Below are positions 1 through 10,284 of a stretch of DNA of 37,111 nucleotides, in pieces; position 1 is the first letter of the stretch; the number at the start of each line of letters is the position of its first letter. Made by a program: the position numbers and the translations under genes. Source of the DNA: an uncultured SAR86 cluster bacterium (GTDB lineage Bacteria > Pseudomonadota > Gammaproteobacteria > Magnimaribacterales > D2472); NCBI GenBank assembly GCA_902514105.1, contig CABXPU010000010.1, positions 1 to 37,111 of the forward strand. Reading direction: 5' to 3'. The notes under the pieces were generated by a model. The model searched no databases, was not told the DNA's origin, and saw only the letters and a program-made list of their open reading frames with translations.

Positions 1-1
1 T

Positions 2-283
2 AATGAAGCTCCAGTTTTCACTTCATCAGCTACTTTTAGTGCTGCTGAAAACCAAACAGCTATTGGAACTGTAGCTGCAACAGATCCAGAAGGTGAAACT
101 GTTCGCTTTAGTCTCTCATCAAATGCAGAATTATCGATTGATTCAAGTGGCGTATTAACATTTAAATCAGCTCCTGACTATGAAACCAAAAGCACATACA
201 CAGTTTCAATATTTGCAAATGATCCAAACGAAATAACAGCCACTCAAAATGTCACAATTAATGTAACTGATGTAAATGAATAA
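2..283 (+). CDS. Cadherin-repeat surface/adhesion protein, C-terminal fragment
   Basis: This is the 3' end of a gene that begins before the window. The 93 visible residues form one complete cadherin-like repeat. It opens with the linker NEAPVF, continues with AENQTAIGTVAATDPEG and a SGVLTF strand, then APDYE, and closes with the calcium-linker motif DVNE directly before TAA. Cadherin repeats are Ca-dependent beta-sandwich modules found in large bacterial exoproteins and adhesins. The protein ends exactly on a repeat boundary, and no sorting domain or C-terminal secretion domain follows. The upstream part is probably a tandem array in the same phase. The gene is separated from aroC by 56 nt. 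The protein's size and export route cannot be judged from this fragment. Confidence 0.8.
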   Translation, partial: NEAPVFTSSATFSAAENQTAIGTVAATDPEGETVRFSLSSNAELSIDSSGVLTFKSAPDYETKSTYTVSIFANDPNEITATQNVTINVTDVNE

Positions 284-326
284 TCTAAGATGTTTATTAA
301 ATTCCTGCTTTAAAGCGTTTTTGGAC

Positions 327-332
327 TATAAT
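327..332 (+). promoter_or_regulatory. Candidate -10 element of aroC (TATAAT), near-leaderless
   Basis: A perfect TATAAT lies 7 nt before the aroC ATG, so transcription would be expected to begin at or next to the A of the start codon. No Shine-Dalgarno precedes the ATG (the bases are cacagcc). The -35 region is poor: around 304-310 I find no good match to TTGACA. The call rests on the -10 match and its position at the head of a long gene block. Confidence 0.4.
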
Positions 333-339
333 CACAGCC

Positions 340-1425
340 ATGTCAGGCAATACATTTGGAGAATTGTTTAAAGTTACGTCCTTTGGTGAAAGCCATGGGA
401 AGGCTTTGGGCTGCATAATTGATGGGTGTCCTCCGCAAATTGAGCTATGTGAAGCTGATATCCAAAGTGAGCTAAATCGCAGAAAACCGGGCCAATCAGA
501 CGTTACAACACAAAGAAAAGAAGATGATACTGTAGAAATACTTTCTGGTGTATTTGAAGGTAAAACAACAGGAACTCCGATAGGTTTAATTATTTACAAT
601 CAAGACCAAAGATCAAAGGATTATTCGGCAATAAAAGACACTTTTAGACCCAATCATGCAGATATAACCTATCAAGCTAAATACGGTCATAGAGATTATC
701 GAGGTGGAGGCAGATCAAGCGCAAGAGAAACAGCTATGCGAGTAGCAGCTGGCGCAATAGCCAAAAAGTACTTAGAAAGCCTTGGGGTTATAACAACCGG
801 TTATGTTAGCCAAATTGGAGGTGTAAAAGCTGAAAATATTGAACCTAAGAATGCGACTACCAATAAATATTTCTTTGCTGATACCTCAAAATTAGAGGAA
901 TTAGATACCATGTTTAATGAGCTGATAGCTGAAGGAAATTCAGTTGGCGCTAAATTAGGCGTTGCTATAGAAAACTGCCCCGTGGGACTTGGAGCACCTG
1001 TTTTTGATAAGCTAGATGCAGATTTAGCTAAAGCTATGATGGGTATTAATGCAGTTAAATCAGTTTCCATTGGTAATGCTGAAGATGTTTTGAATTTAAA
1101 AGGCTCTGAGGCAAGAGACGAAATTAGATCAGAAGGTTTTGCTTCAAATAATGCTGGCGGTATTTTAGGAGGCATCTCAAATGGAGATGTTATAAATGTA
1201 GATTTTATAATAAAACCAACATCCAGCATTAAAACTAAAGGTAAAAGCATAAATACCGAAGGTAAAGAGGTTGATATTGAAGTGATCGGTAGACACGATC
1301 CATGTGTTGGTATTAGAGCGGTACCGATAGCTGAAGCTATGGCTAATCTTGTGATCATGGATCACTTATTACGCAATAGAGCCCAATGCGGCGACATTGA
1401 ACAAGAACTCCCATTTATTAAGTAG
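340..1425 (+). CDS. aroC: Chorismate synthase
   Basis: Chorismate synthase converts 5-enolpyruvylshikimate-3-phosphate to chorismate with reduced FMN, the last step of the shikimate pathway. The 361 residues equal the E. coli enzyme length. The family signatures are present: TSFGESHG near residues 13-20 and [11 protein letters not shown] at 121-131, both part of the FMN/substrate site. The ATG gives the expected N-terminus ([19 protein letters not shown]). There is no Shine-Dalgarno, and a TATAAT sits 7 nt upstream. It is the first gene of a 14-gene co-directional block, and leuC starts 1 nt after its stop. Its product feeds tryptophan synthesis, whose trpF-trpB-trpA genes lie later in the same block. 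Confidence 0.97.
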   Translation: MSGNTFGELFKVTSFGESHGKALGCIIDGCPPQIELCEADIQSELNRRKPGQSDVTTQRKEDDTVEILSGVFEGKTTGTPIGLIIYNQDQRSKDYSAIKDTFRPNHADITYQAKYGHRDYRGGGRSSARETAMRVAAGAIAKKYLESLGVITTGYVSQIGGVKAENIEPKNATTNKYFFADTSKLEELDTMFNELIAEGNSVGAKLGVAIENCPVGLGAPVFDKLDADLAKAMMGINAVKSVSIGNAEDVLNLKGSEARDEIRSEGFASNNAGGILGGISNGDVINVDFIIKPTSSIKTKGKSINTEGKEVDIEVIGRHDPCVGIRAVPIAEAMANLVIMDHLLRNRAQCGDIEQELPFIK

Positions 1426-1426
1426 C

Positions 1427-2827
1427 ATGCCAAAGACTTTATACGACAAGCTTTGGAAAGAGCATCACATAACTACCCTTAATTCAGGCGAATCACTGCT
1501 ATATATTGATAGACACTATTTACATGAGGTGACATCTCCACAAGCTTTTGAGGGTTTAGCAAAAAAAGATTTAACTCCATGGAGATTGGGCGCAAACATT
1601 GCAACACCTGATCACAACGTCCCAACTGAAAGGGGTGATTCATTTAACATGGATTCCATAGATGATGAAATATCTAAGATTCAGGTAGTGGAGCTAGATA
1701 AAAATTGTAATAGATTTGGAATAAAGCAATTTGATATAACTTCAAATAATCAAGGCATAGTTCATGTTATAGGGCCAGAATTAGGTTACACACTCCCAGG
1801 TATGACAATAGTATGCGGAGATTCGCACACCTCAACTCATGGAGCTTTTGGTTGTTTGGCGATGGGTATAGGAACCTCTGAAGTTGAGCACGTTTTAGCA
1901 ACTCAAAGCTTAAAAGTATCTAAATTGAAGAATATGCATGTACGTTTTGATGGAAAACCTCAATCTGGCGTTACCTCTAAAGATATAGTTTTATATTTAA
2001 TAGGCAAAATAGGAACTGCTGGAGGGAACGGTCATGCAATAGAGTTTTCAGGCTCTTACATAGATAGCATTTCTATGGAAGCTAGAATGACTATATGCAA
2101 TATGGCAATTGAAGCTGGTGCTAAAGTAGGATTAATAGCCCCAGATAAAACCACCATTGAGTATATTAAAGAACATTCTAATTTAGAGGATGATTTATTT
2201 AATCGAGCTAAAGATCATTGGAAAACTTTAGTAACTGACAAGGATGCTGCTTATGATAAAGAAATCCATATTGATATTTCAGCAATAAAATCTCAAGTGA
2301 CTTGGGGAACATCTCCTGAAATGGTTGTTGATTTTGATGCAAATATTCCAAATCCAGACAATGCGCCTGAAGAAAAAAAGAAAAACATTCAACTTGCTAA
2401 AGAATACATGGGGATTGGTAGCGCTGAAAAGTTAACAGACCTTAAGTTTGATAAAGTTTTTATAGGTTCTTGCACCAACTCTCGGATAGAAGATCTTAGA
2501 GAAGCTGCACAAGCAGTTAAAGGTAAACATATCGCAGATACAATTCTTGAAGCTATTGTTGTGCCTGGATCAGGCATGGTTAAACTTCAAGCTGAAGCAG
2601 AAGGGCTAGATAAAATTTTTCAAAATGCTGGGTTCATATGGAGAGACCCAGGATGTTCTATGTGTTTAGGAATGAACCCTGATCAACTGAAACCCTATGA
2701 AAGATGCGCATCAACTTCTAATAGAAACTTTGAGGGTAGGCAAGGTAACCTAGGAAGAACCCATTTAATGAGCCCTTTAATGGCAGCCTTAACTGCAATA
2801 AATGGGACAGTGAGTAATCCATCATGA
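1427..2827 (+). CDS. leuC: 3-isopropylmalate dehydratase large subunit
   Basis: LeuC is the iron-sulfur subunit of isopropylmalate isomerase, which acts with LeuD in leucine synthesis (aconitase family). Starting at the ATG at 1427 gives 466 residues beginning [12 protein letters not shown], the same length and N-terminal pattern as E. coli LeuC. A TTG at 1397 is in frame but would add ten residues overlapping aroC. The 4Fe-4S cysteines are visible as C349 (GSCTNSR), C410 and C413 (GCSMC). The HTSTHGAFG motif is also present. The stop overlaps the leuD start as ATGA. leuA, for the preceding step, is not in the window. Confidence 0.97.
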   Translation: MPKTLYDKLWKEHHITTLNSGESLLYIDRHYLHEVTSPQAFEGLAKKDLTPWRLGANIATPDHNVPTERGDSFNMDSIDDEISKIQVVELDKNCNRFGIKQFDITSNNQGIVHVIGPELGYTLPGMTIVCGDSHTSTHGAFGCLAMGIGTSEVEHVLATQSLKVSKLKNMHVRFDGKPQSGVTSKDIVLYLIGKIGTAGGNGHAIEFSGSYIDSISMEARMTICNMAIEAGAKVGLIAPDKTTIEYIKEHSNLEDDLFNRAKDHWKTLVTDKDAAYDKEIHIDISAIKSQVTWGTSPEMVVDFDANIPNPDNAPEEKKKNIQLAKEYMGIGSAEKLTDLKFDKVFIGSCTNSRIEDLREAAQAVKGKHIADTILEAIVVPGSGMVKLQAEAEGLDKIFQNAGFIWRDPGCSMCLGMNPDQLKPYERCASTSNRNFEGRQGNLGRTHLMSPLMAALTAINGTVSNPS

Positions 2828-3471
2828 AATTACAAGGAAATGAATTGCAAATAAATGGGATCATTGCCTCTATAGATAGAGATAATATTGATACAGATCA
2901 AATTATTCCTACAGAGTATCTAAAATCTATAAAAAAATTTGGATTTGAAGATTATTTGTTTGATGGGTGGAGATATTTAGATGATGGAAAGCTAGGAGTT
3001 ACCAAAGATCAAAGACAAATTAATGAAAAGTTTGTATTAAATATATCCCCTTATGATAAGGCAACTATTCTTTTAACTAGAGATAATTTTGGCTGCGGAT
3101 CCTCAAGAGAGCATGCCGTTTGGGCTTTAAGAGATTTTGGAATAAAAGCTGTTATAGCATCATCTTTTGGAGATATTTTTTATAATAATTGCTTTAAAAA
3201 TGGTGTATTACCCATTCAGCTATCTAAAGAGCAGATTGAAGATCTATTCAAGCTTTCACAAGATACAATCAAAGAAATATCTGTAAGTTTAGATGCAAAG
3301 AAGCTCAGCATAGGAGATATTGAATATAAATTCTTAGTTGAAGATAACTTATTAGAAAGAATTATTTATGGTCTTGATGATGTTGATATAACATTACAAG
3401 ACAAAGAGCTAATTAAAGATTTTGAAAGTAATAGAATAAAGAATAAACCATGGATATTTGCAAATGACTAA
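2824..3471 (+). CDS. leuD: 3-isopropylmalate dehydratase small subunit
   Basis: LeuD is the swivel-domain subunit that completes the isopropylmalate isomerase active site with LeuC. The 215-residue product is slightly longer than the E. coli protein (201). It carries the family motifs [12 protein letters not shown] near the N-terminus and [16 protein letters not shown] in the centre. The start overlaps the leuC stop (ATGA), so translation is probably coupled. The 3' end overlaps leuB by 8 nt. The extra length is mostly a charged C-terminal tail. Confidence 0.96.
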   Translation: MKLQGNELQINGIIASIDRDNIDTDQIIPTEYLKSIKKFGFEDYLFDGWRYLDDGKLGVTKDQRQINEKFVLNISPYDKATILLTRDNFGCGSSREHAVWALRDFGIKAVIASSFGDIFYNNCFKNGVLPIQLSKEQIEDLFKLSQDTIKEISVSLDAKKLSIGDIEYKFLVEDNLLERIIYGLDDVDITLQDKELIKDFESNRIKNKPWIFAND

Positions 3472-4549
3472 AAAGGTTTTAATTTTGCCAGGAGACGGAA
3501 TAGGGCAAGAAGTAACTGCTTCTGCTAAAGAAGTGTTGGATTATCTTGTGGCTAAACATAACTTAGATTTTGCAATTACTTATATGGATGTAGGCGGCAC
3601 AGCATATGAAAAACATGGCTCTCCTCTGCCTGATGATGTTCTTGTTGAAGCTAAAAAATCAGATGCTATTTTATTTGGAGCAGTAGGGGCCCCTAAATGG
3701 GATAATCTTGATTGGGATAATAGACCTGAACAAGCTCTTTTAGGGTTAAGAAAAGAATTAGAATTGTTTGCAAATTTAAGACCAGCTTTTTTATTTAATG
3801 AGCTGGCATCCGCTTCACCGATTAAAAATAACATTATTGAAAATCTAGATATTTTAATTGTTAGAGAGCTAACTGGAGGAATCTATTTTGGTGAACCAAG
3901 AGGTTTGGTTGATGATCAATCTCCCCATTATGCTTTTAATACCATGATTTATAACGAAGATGAAATTAGACGTATAGCAAAAGTAGCTTTTGAATCTGCG
4001 CAAAAAAGAAATAAAAAATTATGTTCTGTAGAAAAAGCTAATGTCCTGGAAGTTTCTAAATTCTGGCGTTCGATAGTCTCAGATATGGCCAAAGACTATC
4101 CAGATGTCGAGTTGTCTCATCAACTTGCAGATAATACAGCTATGCAGCTTGTCCTAAATCCAAACCAATTTGACGTTATAGTGTCCAGTAATTTATTTGG
4201 AGATATTCTTTCTGATATTGCTGCAACATTAACAGGTTCTATAGGCATGCTTCCATCTGCATCATTAAACAGTTCATCACAAGGTATGTACGAGCCTTGT
4301 CATGGAAGTGCTCCTGATATTGCAGATCAAAATATAGCTAATCCCATTGCCATGATTGCTTCTTTAGCGATGGCTCTTAAATATTCTTTAGGTGAAGCAA
4401 AGCTTTCAGAAAGTATTGATAATGCAATTAAAACATTTATTAGTAATGGGCATAGAACTAAAGATATAAGTACCAGCGATGATGCTTTAAACACCAATGA
4501 AGTCGCCCCTTTAATTATTGAGATATTAAAAAATGACTCAGCCAATTAA
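3464..4549 (+). CDS. leuB: 3-isopropylmalate dehydrogenase
   Basis: LeuB oxidises and decarboxylates 3-isopropylmalate to 2-ketoisocaproate with NAD in leucine synthesis. Starting at the ATG at 3464 gives 361 residues with the usual [15 protein letters not shown]-terminus; an in-frame TTG two codons earlier is unnecessary. Recognisable elements are [13 protein letters not shown], the catalytic lysine segment SVEKANVLE, and the signature [19 protein letters not shown]. It overlaps leuD by 8 nt and asd by 17 nt in different frames. No attenuator or leader peptide can fit before the leu genes. Confidence 0.97.
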   Translation: MTKKVLILPGDGIGQEVTASAKEVLDYLVAKHNLDFAITYMDVGGTAYEKHGSPLPDDVLVEAKKSDAILFGAVGAPKWDNLDWDNRPEQALLGLRKELELFANLRPAFLFNELASASPIKNNIIENLDILIVRELTGGIYFGEPRGLVDDQSPHYAFNTMIYNEDEIRRIAKVAFESAQKRNKKLCSVEKANVLEVSKFWRSIVSDMAKDYPDVELSHQLADNTAMQLVLNPNQFDVIVSSNLFGDILSDIAATLTGSIGMLPSASLNSSSQGMYEPCHGSAPDIADQNIANPIAMIASLAMALKYSLGEAKLSESIDNAIKTFISNGHRTKDISTSDDALNTNEVAPLIIEILKNDSAN

Positions 4550-5552
4550 TATAGCTCTTATTGGAGCATCCGGCGTTGTCGGCACTAAGATTATTCAATT
4601 GCTTGAAAATAAATCATTTGCTATCAATAATTTTTATCCACTTGGCAGCTCTTCAATTGGTCAAGAGATCGAGCTAAATGGCTCTAAACACACTATTGAT
4701 AGTATTGATAACTTTGATTTTCATCTAGCTGATTTAGCTATTTTTTCAGCTGGATCAGATGTAGCTGAGAAATACGCTAAGGAGTTTGTAGAAGCTGGAA
4801 GTTATGTAATTGATTTATCATCCCATTTTAGATATGAAGAAGAAGTTCCTTTAATTATTCCTGAAATTAATGCCTCAAAACTAGAATCTCTTCAAGGACC
4901 AGCGTTAATAGCCAATCCTAATTGCTCAACTTCTCAATTATTAATGGCTTTAAAACCTATTCATGACAATTTAACTATTGAATTTATTAATATTGCAACT
5001 TATCAAGCTGTCTCAGGAACAGGTAAAGCAGCTATAGATGAACTAAATAATCAAACATATTTTTCTGAATCAAATCATGAGCCTTCTGTCTATCCTAAAC
5101 AAATAGCATTTAATGTTATTCCTCAGTGCGATGTATTTTTAGACAACGGCTATACAAAAGAAGAAATGAAATTAGTTTGGGAGACTCATAAAATCCTTGA
5201 TCCTAATATAGACGTTCAAGCTACATGTGTCAGAGTTCCTGTATTTAACGGCCATTCTGAAGCAGTATTTTTTAAAACAAATCATTCAACTTCGCGAGAA
5301 GCATTAATTGAATTACTTGAGAATACACCTGGCATCAAGGTGGTCGATGATCCTGATTTATTAGAATATCCAACACCCATAGAGCATGCTAATGATACAG
5401 AAGAGGTTTTCGTTGGCAGGATAAGAGTACAAGAGTTTAACAACGATACATGGGTGTCACTTTGGGTGGTTGCTGATAATGTCTACGGAAAGGGTGCAGC
5501 GCTTAATGCAGTTCAAATAGCTCAAACTTTAGTTGATTTAAATAAATTCTAA
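4533..5552 (+). CDS. asd: Aspartate-semialdehyde dehydrogenase
   Basis: This enzyme reduces aspartyl phosphate to aspartate semialdehyde, the branch point for lysine/diaminopimelate, threonine and methionine. The N-terminal Rossmann motif GASGVVG is at residues 11-17. The catalytic cysteine is C131 in NPNCSTSQ, and the substrate-binding His lies in the FNGHSEAV segment. The cysteine argues against the non-catalytic paralogue Usg that occupies this locus in E. coli. The length (339) is typical. It overlaps leuB by 17 nt and fimV by 1 nt. The leuB-asd-fimV-truA order matches Pseudomonas. Confidence 0.94.
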   Translation: MTQPINIALIGASGVVGTKIIQLLENKSFAINNFYPLGSSSIGQEIELNGSKHTIDSIDNFDFHLADLAIFSAGSDVAEKYAKEFVEAGSYVIDLSSHFRYEEEVPLIIPEINASKLESLQGPALIANPNCSTSQLLMALKPIHDNLTIEFINIATYQAVSGTGKAAIDELNNQTYFSESNHEPSVYPKQIAFNVIPQCDVFLDNGYTKEEMKLVWETHKILDPNIDVQATCVRVPVFNGHSEAVFFKTNHSTSREALIELLENTPGIKVVDDPDLLEYPTPIEHANDTEEVFVGRIRVQEFNNDTWVSLWVVADNVYGKGAALNAVQIAQTLVDLNKF

Positions 5553-6898
5553 TGAAACAAATTATCACCTTACTTTTAATTTTTAGCTCATATGCATATA
5601 CAGACATTGCATTATCTTCTCCTAAAGTTAGCGTTAATGAGCAGGGGCAATTTTTAATTCAATTTACAATAAACTCAAGTTCAAAAATCACCAGCAAAGA
5701 CATTGTTTTAAATGAATATCAATCTAATGTCCCATTGCCTCAGACTGTAACAGCTTTCACTTTATTTGAAGAAGAGGGTTCTTTTGATAAATTTACCATA
5801 GCACTAAGCAACAATTATCCTGAAGATTATTTCAGCTTCCAGCTGGCTATAAAAGATGAGCTGACTAAGAACGTTTTTATCTTTTTACCAAGCAGATATA
5901 GATCTTTTTCTAGACAAGTTCCCCCTCCAGAGACCAAACAACCAATTATTAAGAAAAAAAATATAGTTGAACCTATAAAAACCCCTCTAGAAGCAGTTAA
6001 ACCCATAGAAATGATCTTGCCCAAAGAAGAAGAGGTTGTTAAAGAGGTAATTGTTGAGAGTTCTCAAATTACAACCATTTGGAGTCTAGCTTCAGAAATA
6101 GCTAAAGAAACTGATGCTGATATTTATCAAATTATGTGGGCCATTTTCTTATCGAACGAAAAAGCATTTATCAATAACAATATTAATCTTGTCAGGGCAG
6201 ATGTAGATTTAATTATTCCTCAAGCTGATGTTTTAACCAATATATCAAGTGACTTTGCCAAAGAAAGTATTCAAAAAATGAATTCAACCTCTCAAAGATT
6301 AGGAGTTAGTAACAATATTAAATCTCTTTTAACATTAACGGCTCCTAATGATGACTTTGAATCAGAAGAGCTTGCTCCTCAACAAGAAGAAAGTGAAGTC
6401 TTAGAAGACAAACCAATAGTTATAAACAATCAAAAAGAAGATATAGCTAACCCAGATTCATTCATAGAATCAAATACTAAAACAATTCAGCTTGGAGCAG
6501 AAAATGAATCTTTAGAAATCTTACAAGAAGAGTCTAAAAGAAACTCTGCATCAAGCTCACTAGATATTCTTGACTTAATCTTGGTTGGTCTTGCAGCATT
6601 ATTTGCTGGATTTGTCTTAGCATTTTTCTACATTCGAAGAAATTCAAAAACCTCTTCAAAAAAAGAAGAAGATATTTATGATTTTGATAATCCTGAAGAA
6701 GAAGGTAGCATTCAAGGCTTGCCAGAAGGTTTGAGCGTAAAAAATGATACCGATACTCAACAATTAGATTTAGCTTCAACATATATTGAAATGGGAAATC
6801 TAAATGAAGCTAAGGAAATACTAGAAGCTTTAATTAAATCGAGCTCTAATGACTCCATTAAAAACGAGGCTGAGGCGCTTCTTCTTAAAACTTTATAA
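5552..6898 (+). CDS. fimV: FimV/TspA-like polar inner-membrane protein
   Basis: FimV-family proteins organise cell poles and support type IV pili or peptidoglycan-linked functions. The layout fits: a hydrophobic signal segment at residues 1-20; a FimV N-terminal region; a LysM-like peptidoglycan-binding segment at about 174-226 (IWSLASEIA ... LIIPQ); an acidic linker; a single transmembrane helix at 339-361; and a C-terminal TPR-like FimV motif at 403-448 (LDLASTYIEMGNLNEAKEIL). At 448 residues it is short for the family, mainly through a reduced cytoplasmic part. It sits between asd and truA as in Pseudomonas. No pilus genes are seen in the window, so its partner is unknown. Confidence 0.85.
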   Translation: MKQIITLLLIFSSYAYTDIALSSPKVSVNEQGQFLIQFTINSSSKITSKDIVLNEYQSNVPLPQTVTAFTLFEEEGSFDKFTIALSNNYPEDYFSFQLAIKDELTKNVFIFLPSRYRSFSRQVPPPETKQPIIKKKNIVEPIKTPLEAVKPIEMILPKEEEVVKEVIVESSQITTIWSLASEIAKETDADIYQIMWAIFLSNEKAFINNNINLVRADVDLIIPQADVLTNISSDFAKESIQKMNSTSQRLGVSNNIKSLLTLTAPNDDFESEELAPQQEESEVLEDKPIVINNQKEDIANPDSFIESNTKTIQLGAENESLEILQEESKRNSASSSLDILDLILVGLAALFAGFVLAFFYIRRNSKTSSKKEEDIYDFDNPEEEGSIQGLPEGLSVKNDTDTQQLDLASTYIEMGNLNEAKEILEALIKSSSNDSIKNEAEALLLKTL

Positions 6899-6900
6899 AA

Positions 6901-7689
6901 GTGCGATTAGCTAGCTTACTAGAGTATGAAGGAACTGATTTTCATGGTTTTCAAAGCCAGGAAGCATTACCAACTATTCAGGGTGAAATTCAGCAAGCTT
7001 TTAAGAGTATTTCAATTAATTTAGATTCTTTTAATTATTCAGGCAGGACGGACGCAGGGGTTCATGCTTTGTCTCAAGTATTTGATTTTGAAACTTCTGT
7101 CCAAAGAGGTAAAGAGGAGTGGCTAAATGGGTTAAATTCTAATTTACCAAGAAGCATTCACATAAAAGATATTATTGAGGTTGAAGATAACTTTCATTCA
7201 AGATATTCCGCTAAAGAGCGACATTACTCATATCTGATTTATAACGGCAAAAGCAAACCAACTTTTTTTGAAAATTTTGTTCATTGGGACAATTCATCAT
7301 TGCTTGATATCGATAAAATGAATACATCAGCCCAAGAGTTAATCGGAGAGCATGATTTTAGTTCGTTTCGAAGCTCTCACTGCGGCTCTAAAAATCCTAT
7401 TAAAACAATTAATAAGATTTCTATAACACAACACGAATCTTTTTTAATATTAAATATATCTGCAAATGCTTTCTTGCATAATATGGTTAGAATAATTGCT
7501 GGGACTCTAATAGATATATCTAAAGATGAATTGAAGATTAGTATGAATAAACTTATAGAGGAAAAAGACAGGAGGCATGCAGGAAAAACATTACCAGCTA
7601 AGGGTTTATTTTTTCTAGGGCCTCGTTATGATACAAAATTGAAAATCAATAGCCCTTTTGCTGATGTCCTTTCTATATTTAAAAAATGA
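6901..7689 (+). CDS. truA: tRNA pseudouridine(38-40) synthase
   Basis: TruA makes pseudouridine at positions 38-40 of the anticodon stem-loop of many tRNAs. The catalytic aspartate is D51 in the motif SGRTDAGVHALSQ. The N-terminus MRLASLLEYEGTDFHGFQSQ is typical, and it begins at a GTG 2 nt after the fimV stop. The length is 262 residues. The stop overlaps trpF as ATGA. Location after asd/fimV and before trpF and accD is the conserved gammaproteobacterial position. Confidence 0.96.
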   Translation: MRLASLLEYEGTDFHGFQSQEALPTIQGEIQQAFKSISINLDSFNYSGRTDAGVHALSQVFDFETSVQRGKEEWLNGLNSNLPRSIHIKDIIEVEDNFHSRYSAKERHYSYLIYNGKSKPTFFENFVHWDNSSLLDIDKMNTSAQELIGEHDFSSFRSSHCGSKNPIKTINKISITQHESFLILNISANAFLHNMVRIIAGTLIDISKDELKISMNKLIEEKDRRHAGKTLPAKGLFFLGPRYDTKLKINSPFADVLSIFKK

Positions 7690-8303
7690 GTAATATTAAG
7701 ATAAAAATCTGCGGAATCTCAGACATTAAAACTTTGAATAAAGTGTGCGAGCTAAATATAGATTATGCAGGCTTTATTTTCTTTGATGACAGCATTAGAA
7801 ATGTTAATTTTAAATTTATTGAATCTATAAAGAATACTCAGTTCACAAATACCAGACCGGTATGTGTTTTTGTTAATCCTAGTGAGGATGATGTATATAA
7901 AGCAAAGTCCTTTTTCAACAATCCAGTATTACAGTTTCACGGAGATGAAAGTTTTGAATTTTGCGAATCATTCGGATGTGATTATTGGAAAACAATTCAT
8001 ATCCAATCTAAAAACTCTCTAGATCTTATAGATAAATATGAATCAGCTGATGCATTTTTATTAGAAACTCATCAAGATGGACTATACGGAGGGACTGGTA
8101 AAACATTTGATTGGAGTCTTATAAGTGATGAGATAATCGAAAGTACAAATATTGTATTGTCTGGTGGAATTAATCTTCAAAATGTTGATAATGCAAAGAG
8201 TTTGACCCCATGGTGTCTTGATATTAATTCAAGTTTAGAATCAGAGCCTGGTATAAAAGATATACTATTAATTGAACAAATGATTGAAAAGATTAGATTA
8301 TGA
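7686..8303 (+). CDS. trpF: Phosphoribosylanthranilate isomerase, catalytic Asp replaced by Glu
   Basis: TrpF isomerises N-(5-phosphoribosyl)anthranilate to CdRP by an Amadori rearrangement in tryptophan synthesis. It is a 205-residue TIM barrel with the catalytic cysteine C9 in KICGI. Phosphate-loop motifs GGTGKTFDW and LSGGIN are present, as is the C-terminal PGIKD. The general-acid aspartate that normally ends the LLD strand (Asp126 in Thermotoga TrpF) is glutamate here: LLE, E127, codon 8064-8066. ATGA overlaps join it to truA and trpB. trpC, trpD and trpE/G are not in the window. Confidence 0.94.
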   Translation: MSNIKIKICGISDIKTLNKVCELNIDYAGFIFFDDSIRNVNFKFIESIKNTQFTNTRPVCVFVNPSEDDVYKAKSFFNNPVLQFHGDESFEFCESFGCDYWKTIHIQSKNSLDLIDKYESADAFLLETHQDGLYGGTGKTFDWSLISDEIIESTNIVLSGGINLQNVDNAKSLTPWCLDINSSLESEPGIKDILLIEQMIEKIRL

Positions 8304-9502
8304 GTATTAATGATAATTTTCCTGACAAAAATGGTTTTTTTGGAGACTATGGCGGAAAGTTTGTCCCTGAAACGCTTATGTATGCTCTTGATGAACTGGA
8401 AACAACCTACAACAAGCTAAAATCTAGTCCTGAATTTATAGATGAGTTCTATAAAGATTTATCACATTTTGTTGGCAGACCTTCACCATTATATTTAGCT
8501 AAAAGATTATCAGATCAATATGGTTCCGGAAATATTTGGCTAAAAAGAGAAGACCTTAATCACACTGGAGCACATAAAATTAACAATACCGTTGGCCAAA
8601 TTCTTCTTGCTAAACATATGGGTAAAAAAAGGATTATAGCTGAGACAGGAGCAGGGCAGCATGGGGTAGCAACCGCAACTGTTGCTGCAAGGCTCGGGCT
8701 TGAATGTCATATATACATGGGTACTGAAGATGTGAAAAGGCAATCATTAAACGTCTACAGAATTAAACTTCTTGGAGCACATGTGCATCCAGTAGATTCT
8801 GGTTCAGCAACTTTAAAAGATGCTTTGAATGAAGCTTTAAGAGATTGGGTAACTAATGTAGAAGATACTTATTATATTATTGGTAGTGTTACAGGTCCTC
8901 ACCCTTACCCCTTAATAGTAAGGGATTTTAATTCAGTTGTTGGTCAGGAGCTTATCACTCAATCACAAGCATTATTTAATAGAAATCCAGACGCAATAGT
9001 TGCTTGTGTTGGCGGCGGATCAAATGCTATGGGAGCTTTCTATCCTTTTATAGAAAAAGAAGATGTAAGGTTGATTGGGGTTGAGGCCGGAGGAATCGGT
9101 CTTGAAACCGGTGAGCATGCAGCACCATTAAACGATGGCACGCCTGGAGTACTTCATGGAGCAAGAAGCTATTTAATGCAAGATGAGATTGGCCAAGTTA
9201 AGGACACTAAATCTGTTTCAGCAGGCTTAGATTATCCTGGTGTTGGGCCAGAACATTCTTGGTTGAAAGATACTGGCAGAGCTGAGTATGTTGCAGTTAA
9301 TGATAATGATGCTCTTAGAGCATTCCACGAAGTTACTAAGCTTGAAGGTATTATGCCTGCTCTAGAGACAGCCCATGCTTTTGGATACCTTCCAATTCTA
9401 ATGAAACAACTTGGAAAAGAATCAAACGTAATAGTTAATGTATCTGGAAGAGGCGATAAAGATATCAATACTGTTGCTCAAATTGATGGCATTGAACTTT
9501 GA
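8300..9502 (+). CDS. trpB: Tryptophan synthase beta chain
   Basis: TrpB condenses indole with serine using PLP to form tryptophan, in an alpha2-beta2 complex with TrpA. The 400 residues show the PLP lysine K93 in HTGAHKINN, the catalytic glutamate in AETGAGQHG, the phosphate-binding GGGSNAMG loop, and the serine of SGRGDKD near the C-terminus. It is the standard TrpB1 type. It overlaps trpF (ATGA) and trpA (TTGA). In Pseudomonas trpBA lies elsewhere; here it is inserted between trpF and accD, so the last tryptophan steps are co-transcribed. Confidence 0.97.
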   Translation: MSINDNFPDKNGFFGDYGGKFVPETLMYALDELETTYNKLKSSPEFIDEFYKDLSHFVGRPSPLYLAKRLSDQYGSGNIWLKREDLNHTGAHKINNTVGQILLAKHMGKKRIIAETGAGQHGVATATVAARLGLECHIYMGTEDVKRQSLNVYRIKLLGAHVHPVDSGSATLKDALNEALRDWVTNVEDTYYIIGSVTGPHPYPLIVRDFNSVVGQELITQSQALFNRNPDAIVACVGGGSNAMGAFYPFIEKEDVRLIGVEAGGIGLETGEHAAPLNDGTPGVLHGARSYLMQDEIGQVKDTKSVSAGLDYPGVGPEHSWLKDTGRAEYVAVNDNDALRAFHEVTKLEGIMPALETAHAFGYLPILMKQLGKESNVIVNVSGRGDKDINTVAQIDGIEL

Positions 9503-10284
9503 ATAGATTACAAACAAAACTTAAACAACTTAAAACTGAAGAGAAAAAAGCTTTAGTAGCTTATTTAGTAGCTGGAGATCCAGATATTGATAGCACGCTT
9601 GAACTAATGCATTTATTTGTATCATCTGGAGTTGATATTATTGAAATAGGTGTCCCTTTTACTGATCCTATAGCAGAAGGACCAATTATTCAGAAAGCAC
9701 ATGACAGATCATTAAAACACAATATATCGCTGCAAAATATTATTGATTTAGTTAAAGATTTTAGGCAAGTAGATACTTCTACTCCTATAGTCCTTATGGG
9801 ATATTTAAATACATTTATTGCACATATAAACCTTATTAATCAATCAGACGCAATTGGAGTGGATGCTGTTCTAGTAGTAGATATACCAGGAGAATTAGAA
9901 TTATCTAACTATGGGATTACAAATCCTAATATTGATACTATTTCACTAATATCGCCTACAACTTCCGATGAAAGAATTAAGCAAATAACTAAGAATAGTT
10001 CAGGTTTTATATATTATGTAAATTTAAGAGGAGTTACAGGCTCATCAAACCTAGATATAGAGGAGATAACATCTAATTTAAATAAGATTCGCACACATAC
10101 AAATGTGCCAACACTGGCAGGGTTTGGTATAAAATCATATGAAGATGCTAAGGTTCTTGCAAAGTATGCTGACGGCGTTATTGTTGGATCATCAATTGTT
10201 GAAATGATTGATGCGGTCAAAGATACAAAAGATTTTAGCAAAATAAAAGAATATTTAGAGGGCTTGAGTAGAGCAATTAATTAA
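9499..10284 (+). CDS. trpA: Tryptophan synthase alpha chain, Asp60 position is Glu
   Basis: TrpA cleaves indole-3-glycerol phosphate to indole, which is channelled to TrpB. The reading frame starts at a TTG inside the TTGA overlap with the trpB stop. The next in-frame residues match the family ([10 protein letters not shown]...LVAGDP), and no ATG is nearer. Catalytic E49 (IEIGVPF) is present. The second catalytic acid, Asp60 in E. coli, is glutamate here (DPIAEGP, codon 9676-9678). The loop motif LRGVTGSS and C-terminal VGSSIVE are intact. Length 261 is normal. It overlaps accD by 1 nt. Confidence 0.95.
   Translation: MNRLQTKLKQLKTEEKKALVAYLVAGDPDIDSTLELMHLFVSSGVDIIEIGVPFTDPIAEGPIIQKAHDRSLKHNISLQNIIDLVKDFRQVDTSTPIVLMGYLNTFIAHINLINQSDAIGVDAVLVVDIPGELELSNYGITNPNIDTISLISPTTSDERIKQITKNSSGFIYYVNLRGVTGSSNLDIEEITSNLNKIRTHTNVPTLAGFGIKSYEDAKVLAKYADGVIVGSSIVEMIDAVKDTKDFSKIKEYLEGLSRAIN

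Noticed and set aside
307-322. GCTTTAAAGC followed by GTTTTT as a terminator of the cadherin gene
   Set aside because: The palindrome can form only about three base pairs after allowing a loop; too weak to call.
801-1365. Long minus-strand open frames inside aroC and similar antisense frames elsewhere
   Set aside because: They are composition-driven shadows of clearly conserved genes with no ribosome sites or recognisable products.
1397-1426. In-frame TTG extension of leuC (ten extra residues)
   Set aside because: It overlaps aroC, and the ATG at 1427 gives exactly the 466-residue family length and normal N-terminus.
4533-5552. Usg (non-catalytic Asd-like protein) rather than Asd
   Set aside because: The catalytic cysteine C131 is present in NPNCSTSQ, so an active dehydrogenase is expected.
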